64,000 nucleotides of DNA, from NCBI GenBank assembly GCA_000063505.1, contig CT971583.1:1953918-2017917 (forward strand). Reading direction: 5' to 3'. This stretch comes from Synechococcus sp. WH 7803 (lineage in GTDB: Bacteria > Cyanobacteriota > Cyanobacteriia > PCC-6307 > Cyanobiaceae). The translations under genes were made by a program, and so were the position numbers. The notes under the pieces were generated by a model that was not told the DNA's origin, ran no database searches, and worked only from the letters and a program-made list of their open reading frames with translations. This document shows positions 53,037-64,000 of the stretch, piece by piece. Numbering within the stretch: position 1 is the first letter of the stretch; every line of letters starts with the position of its first letter.

Positions 53037-54224
53037 TCAGCGCATCTTCAGGGCGCGCATGTCCACCGGCGTCACCGTGATGGGAAGCGAGCGGCCCTGA
53101 CGCTCGACCCGGAGCTCCAGGGGTCGCCCCACGCCACTGCGATCAATCGCCGTCACCACCTCCGCAGGGCTCTTCACAGCCACACCTGCTACGGCCACGA
53201 TCACATCGTTCACCTGCAACCCTCCCCGAGCGGCAGGACCACCTGAAACCACTGAGCGCACGACGGCCCCAGGAGGTGTCACGCCTCCCGGAGCGGACGC
53301 AGGAATCGAGGAAAGGCCAATTCCCACCATCGGATGACTGGCACGTCCCTGCTCGACGAGTTGCATGGCAATGGTCTTGGCCCGGTTGATCGGGATCGCG
53401 AATCCCAATCCAGCACCCGGCCCTGATCGCACCAACGTGTTAATTCCCACGACTTCTCCACTGGCATTGAGCAGCGGGCCACCTGAGTTACCTGGATTGA
53501 TCGCTGCATCCGTCTGGATCAAATCCAGGCGTTTCCCCTGGATTCCCAGCTGGGACACATTGCGATTCAAATTGCTCACAATGCCGAGGGTGACCGTGTT
53601 CTCAAGTCCGAAAGGATTGCCCACAGCGATCGCCCAATCGCCAACACGAAGCTGATCGGAATTGCCGAGGGGCGCCGTTGGCCAGCTGTTACCACCCTTG
53701 AGTTTCACCACAGCCAGATCCGTCACGGAATCCTGTCCCACCACCTGCCCAGACACACGACGACCATCTGGAAGACCCACCGTGACTTGGTCGGTGTTTT
53801 CCACGACGTGAGCATTGGTGAGGACGAGGCCCTGAGCATCAAAAATCACACCACTGCCCTGGCCGCGCTCCACCCGAGAGCGAGGAGAAGGTTGACCCTG
53901 CAACCCGAAAAAGCGTTGAAAGAAGGGGTCCATCAGAAGCCCCTGGGGCAGGCCATTGCCTGCTGATGCCCGCACCGTGCGTTGCGTCTCGAGTGTGACG
54001 ACAGCAGGACCGCTTCGCGCCACTGCACCGGCAACAAAAGACTGCGAAGACAGCTGCGAAGACAGCACGGATGCTGGCGCTGGAACAGCCTTCACAGGCC
54101 TGATCTCCCACGGGGCCACCAAAGGGCCGAACAGGGACGCGGTCAGCATCAGAGACATCAGACCACGGCTGTCGCTGAGGCGTCGTGCCGAAATCCGAAG
54201 AGCGGAGGGAACAGCCACAGCCAT
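53037..54224 (-). CDS. HtrA/Deg-type serine protease with PDZ domain
   Basis: 395 residues from ATG 54224 ([20 protein letters not shown]). An N-terminal hydrophobic stretch ([18 protein letters not shown]) is a signal or anchor. Catalytic triad: His in TNAHVVE, Asp in VTDLAVVK, Ser in [10 protein letters not shown]. One C-terminal PDZ domain follows ([19 protein letters not shown]). Quality control of envelope or thylakoid-lumen proteins. The open frame extends upstream to 54392 but without family sequence. Confidence 0.93.
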   Translation of the reverse strand: MAVAVPSALRISARRLSDSRGLMSLMLTASLFGPLVAPWEIRPVKAVPAPASVLSSQLSSQSFVAGAVARSGPAVVTLETQRTVRASAGNGLPQGLLMDPFFQRFFGLQGQPSPRSRVERGQGSGVIFDAQGLVLTNAHVVENTDQVTVGLPDGRRVSGQVVGQDSVTDLAVVKLKGGNSWPTAPLGNSDQLRVGDWAIAVGNPFGLENTVTLGIVSNLNRNVSQLGIQGKRLDLIQTDAAINPGNSGGPLLNASGEVVGINTLVRSGPGAGLGFAIPINRAKTIAMQLVEQGRASHPMVGIGLSSIPASAPGGVTPPGAVVRSVVSGGPAARGGLQVNDVIVAVAGVAVKSPAEVVTAIDRSGVGRPLELRVERQGRSLPITVTPVDMRALKMR

Positions 54225-54375
54225 GGCAAGAAGGGCGTTGAATCTTGCACCCGACCGTAGGGAGCAATCCTGATATGAGGCAGAGGGACAACCGCCCGTT
54301 TCATGACCGGATGCGACCGGTGCCGTGGAAATGATGCCGGTATCTACCCCCTGAAGCGATGATGGAGACGGAGGA

Positions 54376-54666
54376 ATGCGCCCGAATGCCATTCAGATTT
54401 CCGCCATGCTGAGTACCGTTTTTCCACTGATTTACGGCCTGATCTTCATGGCCCTGCTCTGGCAGGCGTTCAAGGTGATGGGCCGGGGCTTCAGTGCAGC
54501 AGGCAAACCCCTCAATGCGTCAGATAGTCGCAGGGATCGAACCGGAAAGGTGACCATCCACCCCGAGCTTCTGGATGGCGAAGGCCGCCTCACCGAAGAG
54601 GACCTGCTGACAGTTCGCTTCAGCGACGACGACGAAGACAAACCTGCCGATCGCTCCAGTGAATAA
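54376..54666 (+). CDS. DUF2973 membrane protein
   Basis: 96 residues. An N-terminal helix ([20 protein letters not shown]) precedes a soluble tail with [20 protein letters not shown], the DUF2973 signature (HPELLD). Cyanobacterial family of unknown function, often near photosynthesis genes. ATG 54376; a second ATG at 54406 is possible. Divergent from htrA. Confidence 0.82.
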   Translation: MRPNAIQISAMLSTVFPLIYGLIFMALLWQAFKVMGRGFSAAGKPLNASDSRRDRTGKVTIHPELLDGEGRLTEEDLLTVRFSDDDEDKPADRSSE

Positions 54667-54722
54667 GTTGGAGGAATGAGCTGCAAGACGGCTCGTTTCG
54701 GACTCGTAGGGGGAACTTCCTG

Positions 54723-55106
54723 GTGGACCAAAGAACGCGGATCGTTGCTGCAGTGATCAAATCCGTGAAGTTGCCGCCCCGTTTCCGGCTTCGTCTTCTC
54801 AAAGAAGATCCCGTTCGCCTGGAGCTGAGCCTGACTCCGGCCTACGGCAAAGACCCCGTGCAGGTTGGCCTGGTCGAGTCGCTCGACCTCGTGGCCCGCA
54901 GGGATCGTGAAGGACGCATTCCCAGAGACCTCCAGGGGACATGGGACTGGACGGTGCGGCACGGCAAGGTGAGCACCGGTGGCTGGAACCCTTACCTCAA
55001 GGAAGCCCTGCAGACCATGTTCGAAACCGGGCTTCCAGCCATCGTGTACGAGGAGCTCACCGGCGAGGAGTACCACCCGGTTGATGGCGCCAGACACGTG
55101 CGCTGA
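54723..55106 (+). CDS. Conserved-looking hypothetical protein
   Basis: 127 residues from a GTG. Beta-strand and helix mix with a basic start (VKLPPRFRLRLLKEDPVRLE) and a Trp-rich centre (LQGTWDWTVRHGKVSTGGWN). No family recognised. It lies 56 bp after the DUF2973 gene on the same strand, probably one transcript. Confidence 0.7.
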   Translation: MDQRTRIVAAVIKSVKLPPRFRLRLLKEDPVRLELSLTPAYGKDPVQVGLVESLDLVARRDREGRIPRDLQGTWDWTVRHGKVSTGGWNPYLKEALQTMFETGLPAIVYEELTGEEYHPVDGARHVR

Positions 55107-55201
55107 TCTGGCACGGATCTGTGAAGCCCTGCAAACCGGAACTAGCCCTCAAGGACGCGCCGGCCTAGAACAGAATCACTTCGGCCTTTAAGGTTTTCTT
55201 C

Positions 55202-55306
55202 ATGGCCACACTCCGCTTCCGATTCGCGCCTCTTGTGCGGCTGCTCGCTGCCATGGGGGCCCTCAGCAGTCTTCTTCTGCTCGGAGTGCTCGAACTCCTC
55301 AGCTAA
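55202..55306 (+). CDS. 34-residue single-helix membrane peptide upstream of hrpB
   Basis: Starts ATG ACC-type MATLRFRFAPLVRLLAAMGA and ends with a hydrophobic helix. Its TAA is in the same frame as hrpB, and the hrpB frame stays open right after it. It could be a real small membrane protein or a leader peptide for hrpB. No family recognised. Confidence 0.5.
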   Translation: MATLRFRFAPLVRLLAAMGALSSLLLLGVLELLS

Positions 55307-55318
55307 CGGGAGCTGCCC

Positions 55319-57859
55319 CTGACGGGTTCCTTTCCCATCGATCCCCTGCTGCCGGAGCTGCAGTCCCTGCTCTGTCCAGGGGCCACCGTGATCCTGCAGG
55401 CTCCTCCAGGAGCTGGAAAAACCACCCGGGTTCCGCTGGCGCTGATCGGCGAGCTTGCTGGTGGTGCGTCCATCGAAGGCAAGATCCTCCTGATCGAACC
55501 CAGGCGACTGGCAGCTCGAGCAGCAGCAGCGCGTCTTGCGGACTCTCTCGGCGAACCCATCGGCGAACGGGTGGGTTACTCAGTACGCAACGAACAGAGG
55601 CGATCCTCAAGAACCTGCATTGAAGCCATCACCGATGGCCTATTCCTGCGCAGGCTGCAGGCCCATCCCGATCTCACCGGGGTGTCCTGCGTGATCTTCG
55701 ATGAGTTTCATGAACGCCGTCGCGACAGCGACGTCGCCCTTGCACTGCTGAGGGAAGCCAGAGAGCTGCTCAGGCCCGATCTCCGACTGCTTTTGATGTC
55801 GGCCACACTCCAGCTGGGCGACCTCAGCCGACAGTTGGACGGCGCGAGGACACTGTGCAGCGAGGGACGGGCCTTCCCCGTCGAGACCCTTCACTGTGCA
55901 CCGCGCAACCAGGAGTCCCTTGATCAGCATGTGCTCCGCGCGCTTGAGGCGGAACTGCCCTATCTGGACAGCGAAGGGCTGCCCAACGCCCATCCTCCAG
56001 TTGTCCTGGTCTTTCTCCCAGGTCTCAAGGAAATTGAACGCTGCCTGCGGCGAATCAAAAGCTCAAACCAGCTGAAGGCCTGGGAGAGCGTGCCCCTTCA
56101 CGGACAGCTGTCGCTGAAGCAACAGGCCTACGCCCTTCAACCCTGCAATCGCGAATGGGACGGCCGCGTGGTGCTCGCCACATCCATTGCTGAGAGCTCA
56201 CTCACCCTGAACGGCGTGCGACTCGTGATCGACGCCGGCCTGAGCCGTCACACGCGGTTTGACCCGGGCACGGGCATGGAGGGGCTGGAGACAGTGCCCG
56301 CCAGTCAAGCCAGCGCTGATCAACGACGGGGCCGTGCCGGACGACAGGCGCCTGGGCGCTGCGTTCGCCTTTGGTCTCCAGCCGAACAACAGCGTCGTCC
56401 TCTGCAAGATCTGCCAGAACTCCAACGAGCTGACCCGCAACCAACCCTGCTCGATCTCGCCCGCTGGGGAGCAGGGCTAGGACAGGAGCTTGCCTGGCTG
56501 GAGCCACCTCCTCAAGCTCTCTTTCTTGAAGGGCGTCAGCAGCTGCAGCAGCTCGGCCTCATTGATCGCGAAGGGCAAATCACCCAGGAAGGGCGCCATG
56601 TGGCGACCTTCGGCGTTCATCCAAGGTTGGGACTGATGATGGCGCAAGCCCGTCGCTGGGGAGTCGAGCCGCTTGGCTGCGATCTCGCGGCGCTGCTGAG
56701 CGAAAGAAACTCTCCGGCCCTGCGTGCCGAAGGGAGCGACCTCCTTCGCGGCCTTCAGACGCTGCGGCAATCGAAAGGGCGCCATGCAACCACAGGTGCT
56801 GGGGCCATCCTTCAACAAAGCAGGCAATGGCAACGAGAGCTGGACAGGCTCAAGGACATTCCCCGCGGCACTCCCCCGCATGAGACCTGGGACTTGATGG
56901 CTGGAGTGCTGGTGGCGAAAGCCTTTCCCGAATGGCTGGCTCGCGCACGCGACCAACGCCCTGGGCAGTTCCTGCTGAGGCAAGGACGAGGAGCAACCCT
57001 CCCAGACCACGATCCCTTGCACCATGCCGAAGCGCTCGCTGTGGCCCAACTCGATCTCAGTGGTCGTGACGCCCGCATCCGCCTTGCCGTGCCCATGCCC
57101 AGAAGCTGGCTTGAAAACCTTGCTGAATCCGAGGGTCAGTGGCGGGAAGACGTCGATTGGGACGACCGGCAACAGAAAATCCGCGCTGAACGGATCCTGT
57201 CGCTCGGCGCTCTCGAGCTGAAACGTCAGCCGTGGCCCAAACCCTCAGCCGAGGCCATCAGCGCAGTCTTACTCGAACGACTCCGGCGCGAAGGCTTAGC
57301 GCTGTTGCCCTGGAGTAAGCGCAATGAACAACTACGCCGACGGCTGCAGCTGGCCCATCTGCGCATTGGCACACCATGGCCATGCCGTGAAACGTCCTTT
57401 CTCCAAGACCATCCTGAGCACTGGCTGATGGATGCCAGCCTGGAGTGCCGCAGCTGGGGGGAGCTGGATGAAGCGATCCTGACGCAGTCGCTTTGGGGAG
57501 ATGTTGCCTGGAGCGATCGGCGCGAACTTGATGCATTGCTACCCACGACCATTCGCATCCCCAGCGGGCGCGACGCAGCACTCACCTATGAAGAGGAGGG
57601 GGTCGTTCTCGCCGTGAAGCTTCAAGAGATGTTTGGCTGCACAACCAGTCCTCACCTCCTGAACGGAGCCCTTCCGATCACGCTGGAACTGCTCTCTCCG
57701 GCAGGCCGCCCCCTGCAACGCACAAGGGATTTACAAGGTTTCTGGAACGGCAGCTATCACGACGTTCGCAAGGAAATGCGCGGCCGATACCCCAAGCATC
57801 CATGGCCCGAGCGCCCAGCCGAGGCGGTGGCAACGCGCAAAACCAAAAAGGCCTCCTGA
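55319..57859 (+). CDS. hrpB: ATP-dependent helicase HrpB
   Basis: 823 residues from GTG 55388, or about 846 from CTG 55319. Homologue-like N-terminal sequence (FPIDPLLPELQSLL) precedes the GTG, so the real start is probably upstream, but no ATG, GTG or TTG exists between the TAA at 55304 and 55388. Helicase motifs: APPGAGKTTRVPLA (I), FDEFHERR (II, DEFH), LLMSATLQ (III), TSIAESSLTLNGV (V), RRGRAGRQAPGRC (VI). DEAH-box RNA helicase family; cellular role in cyanobacteria unclear. Confidence 0.9.
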   Translation: MTGSFPIDPLLPELQSLLCPGATVILQAPPGAGKTTRVPLALIGELAGGASIEGKILLIEPRRLAARAAAARLADSLGEPIGERVGYSVRNEQRRSSRTCIEAITDGLFLRRLQAHPDLTGVSCVIFDEFHERRRDSDVALALLREARELLRPDLRLLLMSATLQLGDLSRQLDGARTLCSEGRAFPVETLHCAPRNQESLDQHVLRALEAELPYLDSEGLPNAHPPVVLVFLPGLKEIERCLRRIKSSNQLKAWESVPLHGQLSLKQQAYALQPCNREWDGRVVLATSIAESSLTLNGVRLVIDAGLSRHTRFDPGTGMEGLETVPASQASADQRRGRAGRQAPGRCVRLWSPAEQQRRPLQDLPELQRADPQPTLLDLARWGAGLGQELAWLEPPPQALFLEGRQQLQQLGLIDREGQITQEGRHVATFGVHPRLGLMMAQARRWGVEPLGCDLAALLSERNSPALRAEGSDLLRGLQTLRQSKGRHATTGAGAILQQSRQWQRELDRLKDIPRGTPPHETWDLMAGVLVAKAFPEWLARARDQRPGQFLLRQGRGATLPDHDPLHHAEALAVAQLDLSGRDARIRLAVPMPRSWLENLAESEGQWREDVDWDDRQQKIRAERILSLGALELKRQPWPKPSAEAISAVLLERLRREGLALLPWSKRNEQLRRRLQLAHLRIGTPWPCRETSFLQDHPEHWLMDASLECRSWGELDEAILTQSLWGDVAWSDRRELDALLPTTIRIPSGRDAALTYEEEGVVLAVKLQEMFGCTTSPHLLNGALPITLELLSPAGRPLQRTRDLQGFWNGSYHDVRKEMRGRYPKHPWPERPAEAVATRKTKKAS

Positions 57860-57927
57860 TGTCGCCGTTGCGACAGTCAATAAAAGTCAACCCTTTGTTA
57901 CATTGGACCAGTTACAGGCCTTCCACC

Positions 57928-58074
57928 ATGTCTGATTCCGCACAACCCCGCTTCGGCTTCGTCAACTTCGCTGAAACCTGGAACGGCCGTCTGGCCATGC
58001 TCGGTTTCGTGATCGGTCTTGGCACCGAGCTGCTCACCGGCCAGGGCATCCTGACCCAAATCGGCCTCGGCTGA
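57928..58074 (+). CDS. High-light-inducible (Hli/Scp) protein, short form
   Basis: 48 residues. The chlorophyll-binding signature is FAETWNGRLAMLGFVIGLGT, followed by LLTGQGILTQIGLG. It is a short one-helix Hli of the type common in marine picocyanobacteria and some cyanophages. It binds chlorophyll in photoprotection. A clear terminator follows, so it is a single short transcript. Confidence 0.93.
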   Translation: MSDSAQPRFGFVNFAETWNGRLAMLGFVIGLGTELLTGQGILTQIGLG

Positions 58075-58102
58075 TTCAGCCTCAAGCTCCAATTGCTTTT
58101 GA

Positions 58103-58130
58103 AAGCCCACTGATCTCCAGTGGGCTTTTT
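58103..58130 (+). terminator. Rho-independent terminator after hli
   Basis: AAGCCCACT pairs with AGTGGGCTT, then five T residues, 28 bp after the hli stop. Confidence 0.88.
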
Positions 58131-58170
58131 CATTGTGAGAACGGCTCTACGAGAGAGTGAAGGTCGTGTT

Positions 58171-58356
58171 GTGAGTCGATTGCTTCCGTTTTTTGCCAAG
58201 AACCGCCGCGATGGTGCGCGGTTGCTCAGCAGTGCGCTGGTGATTCTTGCGGTTGCCCTGACGCAACTGACCCAACCCTGGGGGCAGGTCGTCAGTGTGA
58301 TCGCCAGTGCCCTCTGCCTCTATTGGTGGTTCGCGTACCGCCGCCTTGAACGCTGA
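58171..58356 (+). CDS. Small membrane protein upstream of xseA
   Basis: 61 residues from GTG 58171 (VSRLLPFFAKNRRDGARLLS). Two hydrophobic segments. Its TGA at 58354 lies inside the start of xseA (TTG 58346), so translation is probably coupled. No family recognised. Confidence 0.6.
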   Translation: MSRLLPFFAKNRRDGARLLSSALVILAVALTQLTQPWGQVVSVIASALCLYWWFAYRRLER

Positions 58357-59497
58357 CTCCATTCCGAGCTACTCCGTCCAGGAGTTGAACGCTTCCGTCG
58401 GGGCCCTGCTCGAACGAGGCTTTGCCCCCAGATTTCTGGTGCACGGCAGTGCTTTGCGTCCACAGATCAAAAAGGGGCATCTCTGGCTCACGCTCAGCGA
58501 TGGAGACGCCAGCATCACCGTTGTGTGCTGGGCTTCAAGACTGAAGCAGCTGAACTTTGTCCCCACTGAGGGCGAGGGCGTCACGGTGGTGGGAAAGCTG
58601 AATTTCTGGTCCGCTCGGGCCAGCCTTGCCGTTCAGGCGATCGACCTGCGTCCCAGCAGAAGCACGATCGAGCGCCGCTATGAGGCGGTCAAAGAGCTCC
58701 TCAGCCAAGAGGGATTAATTGATCCTTCGCGCAAAAGGTTCCTTCCTCCAGTACCCAAACGGATTGCCCTGCTCACGAGCGTTCCGAGCTCAGCTCTCGC
58801 CGACATGTTGCGCACAGCCCAGGAACGCTGGCCCTTGACCGAGCTGCTCGTGATCCCCATCCCCGTGCAGGGTGATGTGGCACCAAAGATCTGCTCTGTG
58901 CTGGAGCGCTTGGCAGAGCGTGTGGAGTCCTTGCAGGTGAATGCAGTCGTTTTGGCGCGTGGGGGTGGAAGCCGAGAGGACCTGATGGTTTTCGACGATG
59001 AATCGCTCTGTCGAAGGTTGGCGCACTTCCCAGTACCGGTGGTGACAGGCCTAGGCCATGAAGACGATCGAACCGTTGCTGATCTCGTCGCCGATTTCCG
59101 AGCCGCCACACCAACGGCTGCAATTGTGAGCCTCCTACCCACCCGAACCTCAGCACTGCAGTTCCTCAGTCAATGCCGACAACAACTCCAACAGTCGCAA
59201 CGTTGGAGGCTGCGCCGAGAGAAGGAGCGATTGCTCCAAAGACGAGACACCCTGCGTCGCTCCAATCCAGCTGCGGGTGTCGCACGACGACGTGATCGCC
59301 TGGAACAACGGCGGCAGCTGCTGCAGGCCCTGTCTCCCCAACGATGGTTAGCCCGTGGTTTCGCCACTGTGAGCAACAGCGACGGACGCCTGCTTCAATC
59401 CGTCGCTGATGCCCGTCCATCGCAGCCACTGATCATCCACCTCAGCGACGGAGAGATCGATGTGAACACAGTGGCCATCAGGAGTAGCAGATCCTGA
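58346..59497 (+). CDS. xseA: Exodeoxyribonuclease VII large subunit
   Basis: 383 residues from TTG 58346 (LNADSIPSYSVQELNASVGA). N-terminal OB-fold (~12-110; GHLWLTLSDGDASITVVCWA), then the nuclease core (ALLTSVPSSALADML, VLARGGGSREDLMVFDDE, PVVTGLGHEDDRTVADLVAD) and a helical C-terminus. Digests single-stranded DNA with XseB. An ATG 39 bp upstream is unlikely since it adds non-family residues. Confidence 0.93.
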   Translation: MNADSIPSYSVQELNASVGALLERGFAPRFLVHGSALRPQIKKGHLWLTLSDGDASITVVCWASRLKQLNFVPTEGEGVTVVGKLNFWSARASLAVQAIDLRPSRSTIERRYEAVKELLSQEGLIDPSRKRFLPPVPKRIALLTSVPSSALADMLRTAQERWPLTELLVIPIPVQGDVAPKICSVLERLAERVESLQVNAVVLARGGGSREDLMVFDDESLCRRLAHFPVPVVTGLGHEDDRTVADLVADFRAATPTAAIVSLLPTRTSALQFLSQCRQQLQQSQRWRLRREKERLLQRRDTLRRSNPAAGVARRRDRLEQRRQLLQALSPQRWLARGFATVSNSDGRLLQSVADARPSQPLIIHLSDGEIDVNTVAIRSSRS

Positions 59498-59542
59498 CAT
59501 CCATCCATCAGACGCCAACAAGCCCACACGGTCACGAGTGCA

Positions 59543-59824
59543 ATGCCCCGCCAATCGAAGTCCAAAAAAGACAATGCCCAGGCCCAGTGGAAAGAGGATG
59601 CCGCCACGCTGAGCTACGAGGAGTCTCTCCAGGCCTTGGATTTGCTTCTGACCAAACTTCAGGATGATTCGATCCCATTGTCTGAATTGCAAGGAGGACA
59701 TCAGCGGGCCGAGATCTATCTGAACCGCTGCGAAGATCTCCTTCAAGAGGTTGAACAGAGCGTTGCCGTACTCAACCCCGATACGCTGGAACCCGAAACA
59801 ACGGATCATCCACCTGGTGTCTAA
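59543..59824 (+). CDS. xseB: Exodeoxyribonuclease VII small subunit
   Basis: 93 residues. The XseB core is LSYEESLQALDLLLTKLQDD ... IYLNRCEDLLQEVEQSV. It binds the XseA C-terminus to form active exonuclease VII. It lies 45 bp after xseA and overlaps the DUF2834 start by 8 bp. Confidence 0.93.
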   Translation: MPRQSKSKKDNAQAQWKEDAATLSYEESLQALDLLLTKLQDDSIPLSELQGGHQRAEIYLNRCEDLLQEVEQSVAVLNPDTLEPETTDHPPGV

Positions 59825-60194
59825 AGCATTGCCCTGGATCTATCTCGTTCTTGCGGCGCTCGGCGCCTTTTTGCCATGGCAAGCCAATCTTGAATTCATG
59901 CAAGCAAGTGCCACAGGTGGGTTTGACCTCGCTGGTTTCATTGCAGATGCCAACATCACAGCGGCTTCGCGCTCTCTCAGCCGTGACCTTCTGATCGCCG
60001 CAAGCGCTTTCTCCATTTGGATCGTCTTCGAAGGACGTCGGCTTCAAGTCAAAGGCTGGCGATTAACACTTCTTGCATGTGTCACCGTTTCTTTTGCCTG
60101 CGGAGGTCCCTTGTTCCTCTATCTACGCGAGCGACGTTTGAACGAATTGAATACAGACGCATCTGAAATGTCTCCTGAAAACCCCTCGGCATAA
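59817..60194 (+). CDS. DUF2834 membrane protein
   Basis: 125 residues from a GTG overlapping xseB. Three hydrophobic segments and conserved patches LPWIYLVLAALGAFLPWQAN, SRSLSRDLLIAASAFSIWIV and CGGPLFLYLRERRLNEL match DUF2834, a bacterial membrane family of unknown function. Confidence 0.82.
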   Translation: MSKALPWIYLVLAALGAFLPWQANLEFMQASATGGFDLAGFIADANITAASRSLSRDLLIAASAFSIWIVFEGRRLQVKGWRLTLLACVTVSFACGGPLFLYLRERRLNELNTDASEMSPENPSA

Positions 60195-60210
60195 TTCGCC
60201 TGAATCGAGT

Positions 60211-60558
60211 TCAACGGTCGACATCCTCTGCCGTGATATCAATCGTGGCCGAACTGGCTGGTGTTGCATCGGCATCAAATGAACTGGCCCCTGATGGCTG
60301 GGGCTCACTTTCCAAAACAGAGCCGCAGGCAGCGCAAACCGTCGCTGAACCGATGTTGGTCGTCCCACAACGTCCGCATACCTTGAACTGACTTTGCATT
60401 CGCTTCCAGCCCAACCAGCCAAGCCCCCCCAACACAAGCGACAGGCTCAGCAGAACAAGAGCTGCTCCGCCGAAAATACCAACCAGAGCACGTCCAGCCG
60501 TCGTTGGCAGCAACAACAGCAGTGCGATCAACCAAACGAGAGGTGGAACACGACCCAT
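60211..60558 (-). CDS. Membrane protein with C-terminal zinc ribbon
   Basis: 115 residues. Two hydrophobic helices (about 5-22 and 25-48) are followed by a zinc ribbon VCGRCGTTN ... CAACGSVL (CxxC-x13-CxxC) and an acidic tail. Cytosolic zinc ribbon on a membrane anchor; function unknown. Convergent with DUF2834; downstream of the YihY gene on the same strand. Confidence 0.7.
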   Translation of the reverse strand: MGRVPPLVWLIALLLLLPTTAGRALVGIFGGAALVLLSLSLVLGGLGWLGWKRMQSQFKVCGRCGTTNIGSATVCAACGSVLESEPQPSGASSFDADATPASSATIDITAEDVDR

Positions 60559-60608
60559 TCACGACCTCAGATGAAACGAACAGAATCCATAATGACCTGA
60601 ATCCCTGA

Positions 60609-61541
60609 TCAATGGATCCGAGAAGCAAGCGGATCTCCACACTGCTTCTGCCTCAACAACGCAAGCTCAACGCTCCAACACTGACCAAAATAAATCACAA
60701 CGCCCACCATATACACCCACAATGTGAGCACCAAAACGCCCCCAATCACGCCATAGGCTTGAAAGCGGGCTCCCAAAGAGAGGATGCTTCGACTCACCGC
60801 AAGATTCAAAACTGTGAGCAAAAATCCAATCAACAATGACCCGGGAATCAGAGGAGGGAAAGGCACTTTGCGGCTTGGCAAGAGAGCCTGCAACAACAGT
60901 GCCATAGCAGAAAATCCTGCAAAAGAAAACAACACACGCCCAACCTGGATCAGCGGGAACACATCCATAAAATCTGCAAGCCAAGGAAGAGTTTGCTGCA
61001 AATCTTGCACGACGCCAGCAGGAATCATTCGCAAATTGGCACTGATCTGATCCGCAACAATCAAAAGCCCAATAAGAATAACGATAAAGAACGCTTCAAT
61101 CCGCACCCGTACAAACTGAAAGGCCTGCGCTCCAAATGGAATGCTCTCCGGCAACGGTCGAAGGGCATCTTTCCAAAGGCGATCCGCACCTCGCTGCAAC
61201 GTTAAATAAACATTCCCTGCAGTAACAAGCAGAACTGCAGCACCAAGAAGTCCTGCACCAAAGCCCTGCTGCACCAGCTGAATCAACGTCTGTCGCACAA
61301 TTGCAACAGCAGGAGGCGGCAAAACGCCACTGGCATAACTAATGATTTCTTGATCGAGATTATCCTGCCTTCCCAACAAAAATGAAGCAAGGGACAAGGA
61401 AATCAGAAGGATCGGGAAAATCGACTGCAGTGTGTAATACGCAAAAGCAGCACTGAGATCCACACAGTCTGTTCCCGCCCAACGTTGATAAGCCAACCAG
61501 AGAGAACGCACGATTCGGCGCAGAAGTAGCCGTTTGGCCAT
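60609..61541 (-). CDS. YihY/virulence factor BrkB-family membrane protein
   Basis: 310 residues from ATG 61541 (MAKRLLLRRIVRSLWLAYQR); an earlier ATG at 61604 overlaps the rRNA terminator region. Six hydrophobic segments and the family patches DLSAAFAYYTLQSIFPILLI and YGVIGGVLVLTLWVYMVGVV. Formerly annotated as ribonuclease BN. Function unclear, probably a membrane transporter-like protein. More AT-rich than most of the window. Confidence 0.88.
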   Translation of the reverse strand: MAKRLLLRRIVRSLWLAYQRWAGTDCVDLSAAFAYYTLQSIFPILLISLSLASFLLGRQDNLDQEIISYASGVLPPPAVAIVRQTLIQLVQQGFGAGLLGAAVLLVTAGNVYLTLQRGADRLWKDALRPLPESIPFGAQAFQFVRVRIEAFFIVILIGLLIVADQISANLRMIPAGVVQDLQQTLPWLADFMDVFPLIQVGRVLFSFAGFSAMALLLQALLPSRKVPFPPLIPGSLLIGFLLTVLNLAVSRSILSLGARFQAYGVIGGVLVLTLWVYMVGVVIYFGQCWSVELALLRQKQCGDPLASRIH

Positions 61542-61591
61542 CAGATCAAGATTGCACCGTACCTCCAAACTAGCGCGCACAAAAGAAGCCA

Positions 61592-61623
61592 CAAAAAAAG
61601 CCACCCCTACCGGGATGGCTTTC
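61592..61623 (-). terminator. Rho-independent terminator of the rRNA operon
   Basis: On the minus strand AGCCATCCC / GGGGTGGCT form a 9-bp stem (one G-U) with a GGTA loop, then a run of T (A residues 61593-61599 on the plus strand). It lies about 30 bp beyond the 5S rRNA 3' end. Confidence 0.85.
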
Positions 61624-61652
61624 TTTGGATCACGTCCGTGATCAGAATGTTT

Positions 61653-61771
61653 TACCTGGCATCGAGCTATTTTCTCAGGGGGCTACCCCCCAAATATCGT
61701 CGCCGCTGCTGCGTTTCACAACCGAGTTCGAGATGGATCGGAGTGGTTCCACAGCGCCATGGACACCAGGA
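61653..61771 (-). rRNA. rrf: 5S ribosomal RNA
   Basis: The minus strand reads TCCTGGTGTCCATGGCGCTG at the 5' end, has the conserved CCACTCCGATCCATCTCGAA loop, and closes with CTCGATGCCAGGTA. Length is about 119 bases. It is downstream of 23S on the same strand, as in standard rRNA operons. Confidence 0.96.
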
Positions 61772-61879
61772 TAGAAACATTCCCAAGGTTTGAACCCTGA
61801 GAACTGCATAGGTCATCACCTTCAACAAACGCTGATGATGATGGTCTAGATCGAATAAAACTTGCCTCAGACAAGAGCC

Positions 61880-64000
<2,121 letters not shown>

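Overview
The window looks like the chromosome of a marine Synechococcus-type picocyanobacterium. It is GC-rich and densely packed, with many 4-bp stop/start overlaps and many GTG or TTG starts. It carries photosystem II, phycobilisome, high-light-inducible and ferredoxin-thioredoxin reductase genes, plus families known mainly from cyanobacteria (Ycf66, DUF3747, DUF2973, DUF2834, DUF1400, DUF4912). There are no insertion sequences, prophage genes, CRISPR arrays or tRNAs that I can recognise. It ends inside a ribosomal RNA operon read on the minus strand.

Layout. 1-5.1 kb: thylakoid and envelope genes (yggT-like fragment, psbX, ycf66, two tandem TolB-like lipoproteins, an hli, an SbmA-type ABC transporter, a HIT protein). 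5.1-12.3 kb: comM, rpsU, DUF3747, def, an S9 peptidase, and mtnA coupled to a class II aldolase. 12.4-21.7 kb: a GltS-like carrier, a methyltransferase, the ftrC-sufB-sufC-sufD-sufS operon, class I fructose-bisphosphate aldolase and sufR. 21.7-24.8 kb: phycobiliprotein lyase, rod-core linker cpcG and a DUF4912 protein. 24.8-28.7 kb is the most accessory-looking part: a phospholipase-D lipoprotein with an EF-hand, an AT-richer four-helix membrane gene, a decayed copy of the phospholipase tail, an alpha/beta hydrolase and small unknowns. 28.8-37.7 kb: pgm, a two-gene RND efflux system and a fused rarA. 37.7-44.5 kb: a secreted DUF1400 protein, a phosphopantetheinyl transferase, bcp, coaX, cysH, an NDH-2-type oxidoreductase and hflX. 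44.5-49.7 kb: an SLC13 carrier, ktrB, ktrA and anmK. 49.7-54.7 kb: small unknowns including a ribbon-helix-helix and a Nif11-like protein, an ABC-F ATPase, a twin-CX3C miniprotein and an HtrA protease. 54.7-61.5 kb: hrpB, a second hli, xseA-xseB, DUF2834, a zinc-ribbon protein and a YihY protein. 61.6-64.0 kb: 5S and most of 23S rRNA.

How genes work together. The suf operon makes Fe-S clusters, and SufR, with an intact CX12CX13CX14C cluster motif, is its likely repressor. FtrC, encoded first in that operon, is itself an Fe-S enzyme. KtrB/KtrA form a potassium uptake system beside an SLC13 anion carrier. MtnA and the class II aldolase may form a salvage branch for 5-deoxyribose or methylthioribose phosphates. 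XseA/XseB form exonuclease VII.

No clearly new multi-gene defence or biosynthetic system stands out. The items most worth a second look are the duplicated phospholipase tail around an AT-rich gene, the EF-hand phospholipase, the mtnA-aldolase pair, a hairpin that hides a Shine-Dalgarno site downstream of rpsU, an RND pump with extra central membrane helices, a RarA fusion, and several small proteins (Nif11-like with a terminal Gly-Gly, twin CX3C, Arg-rich).
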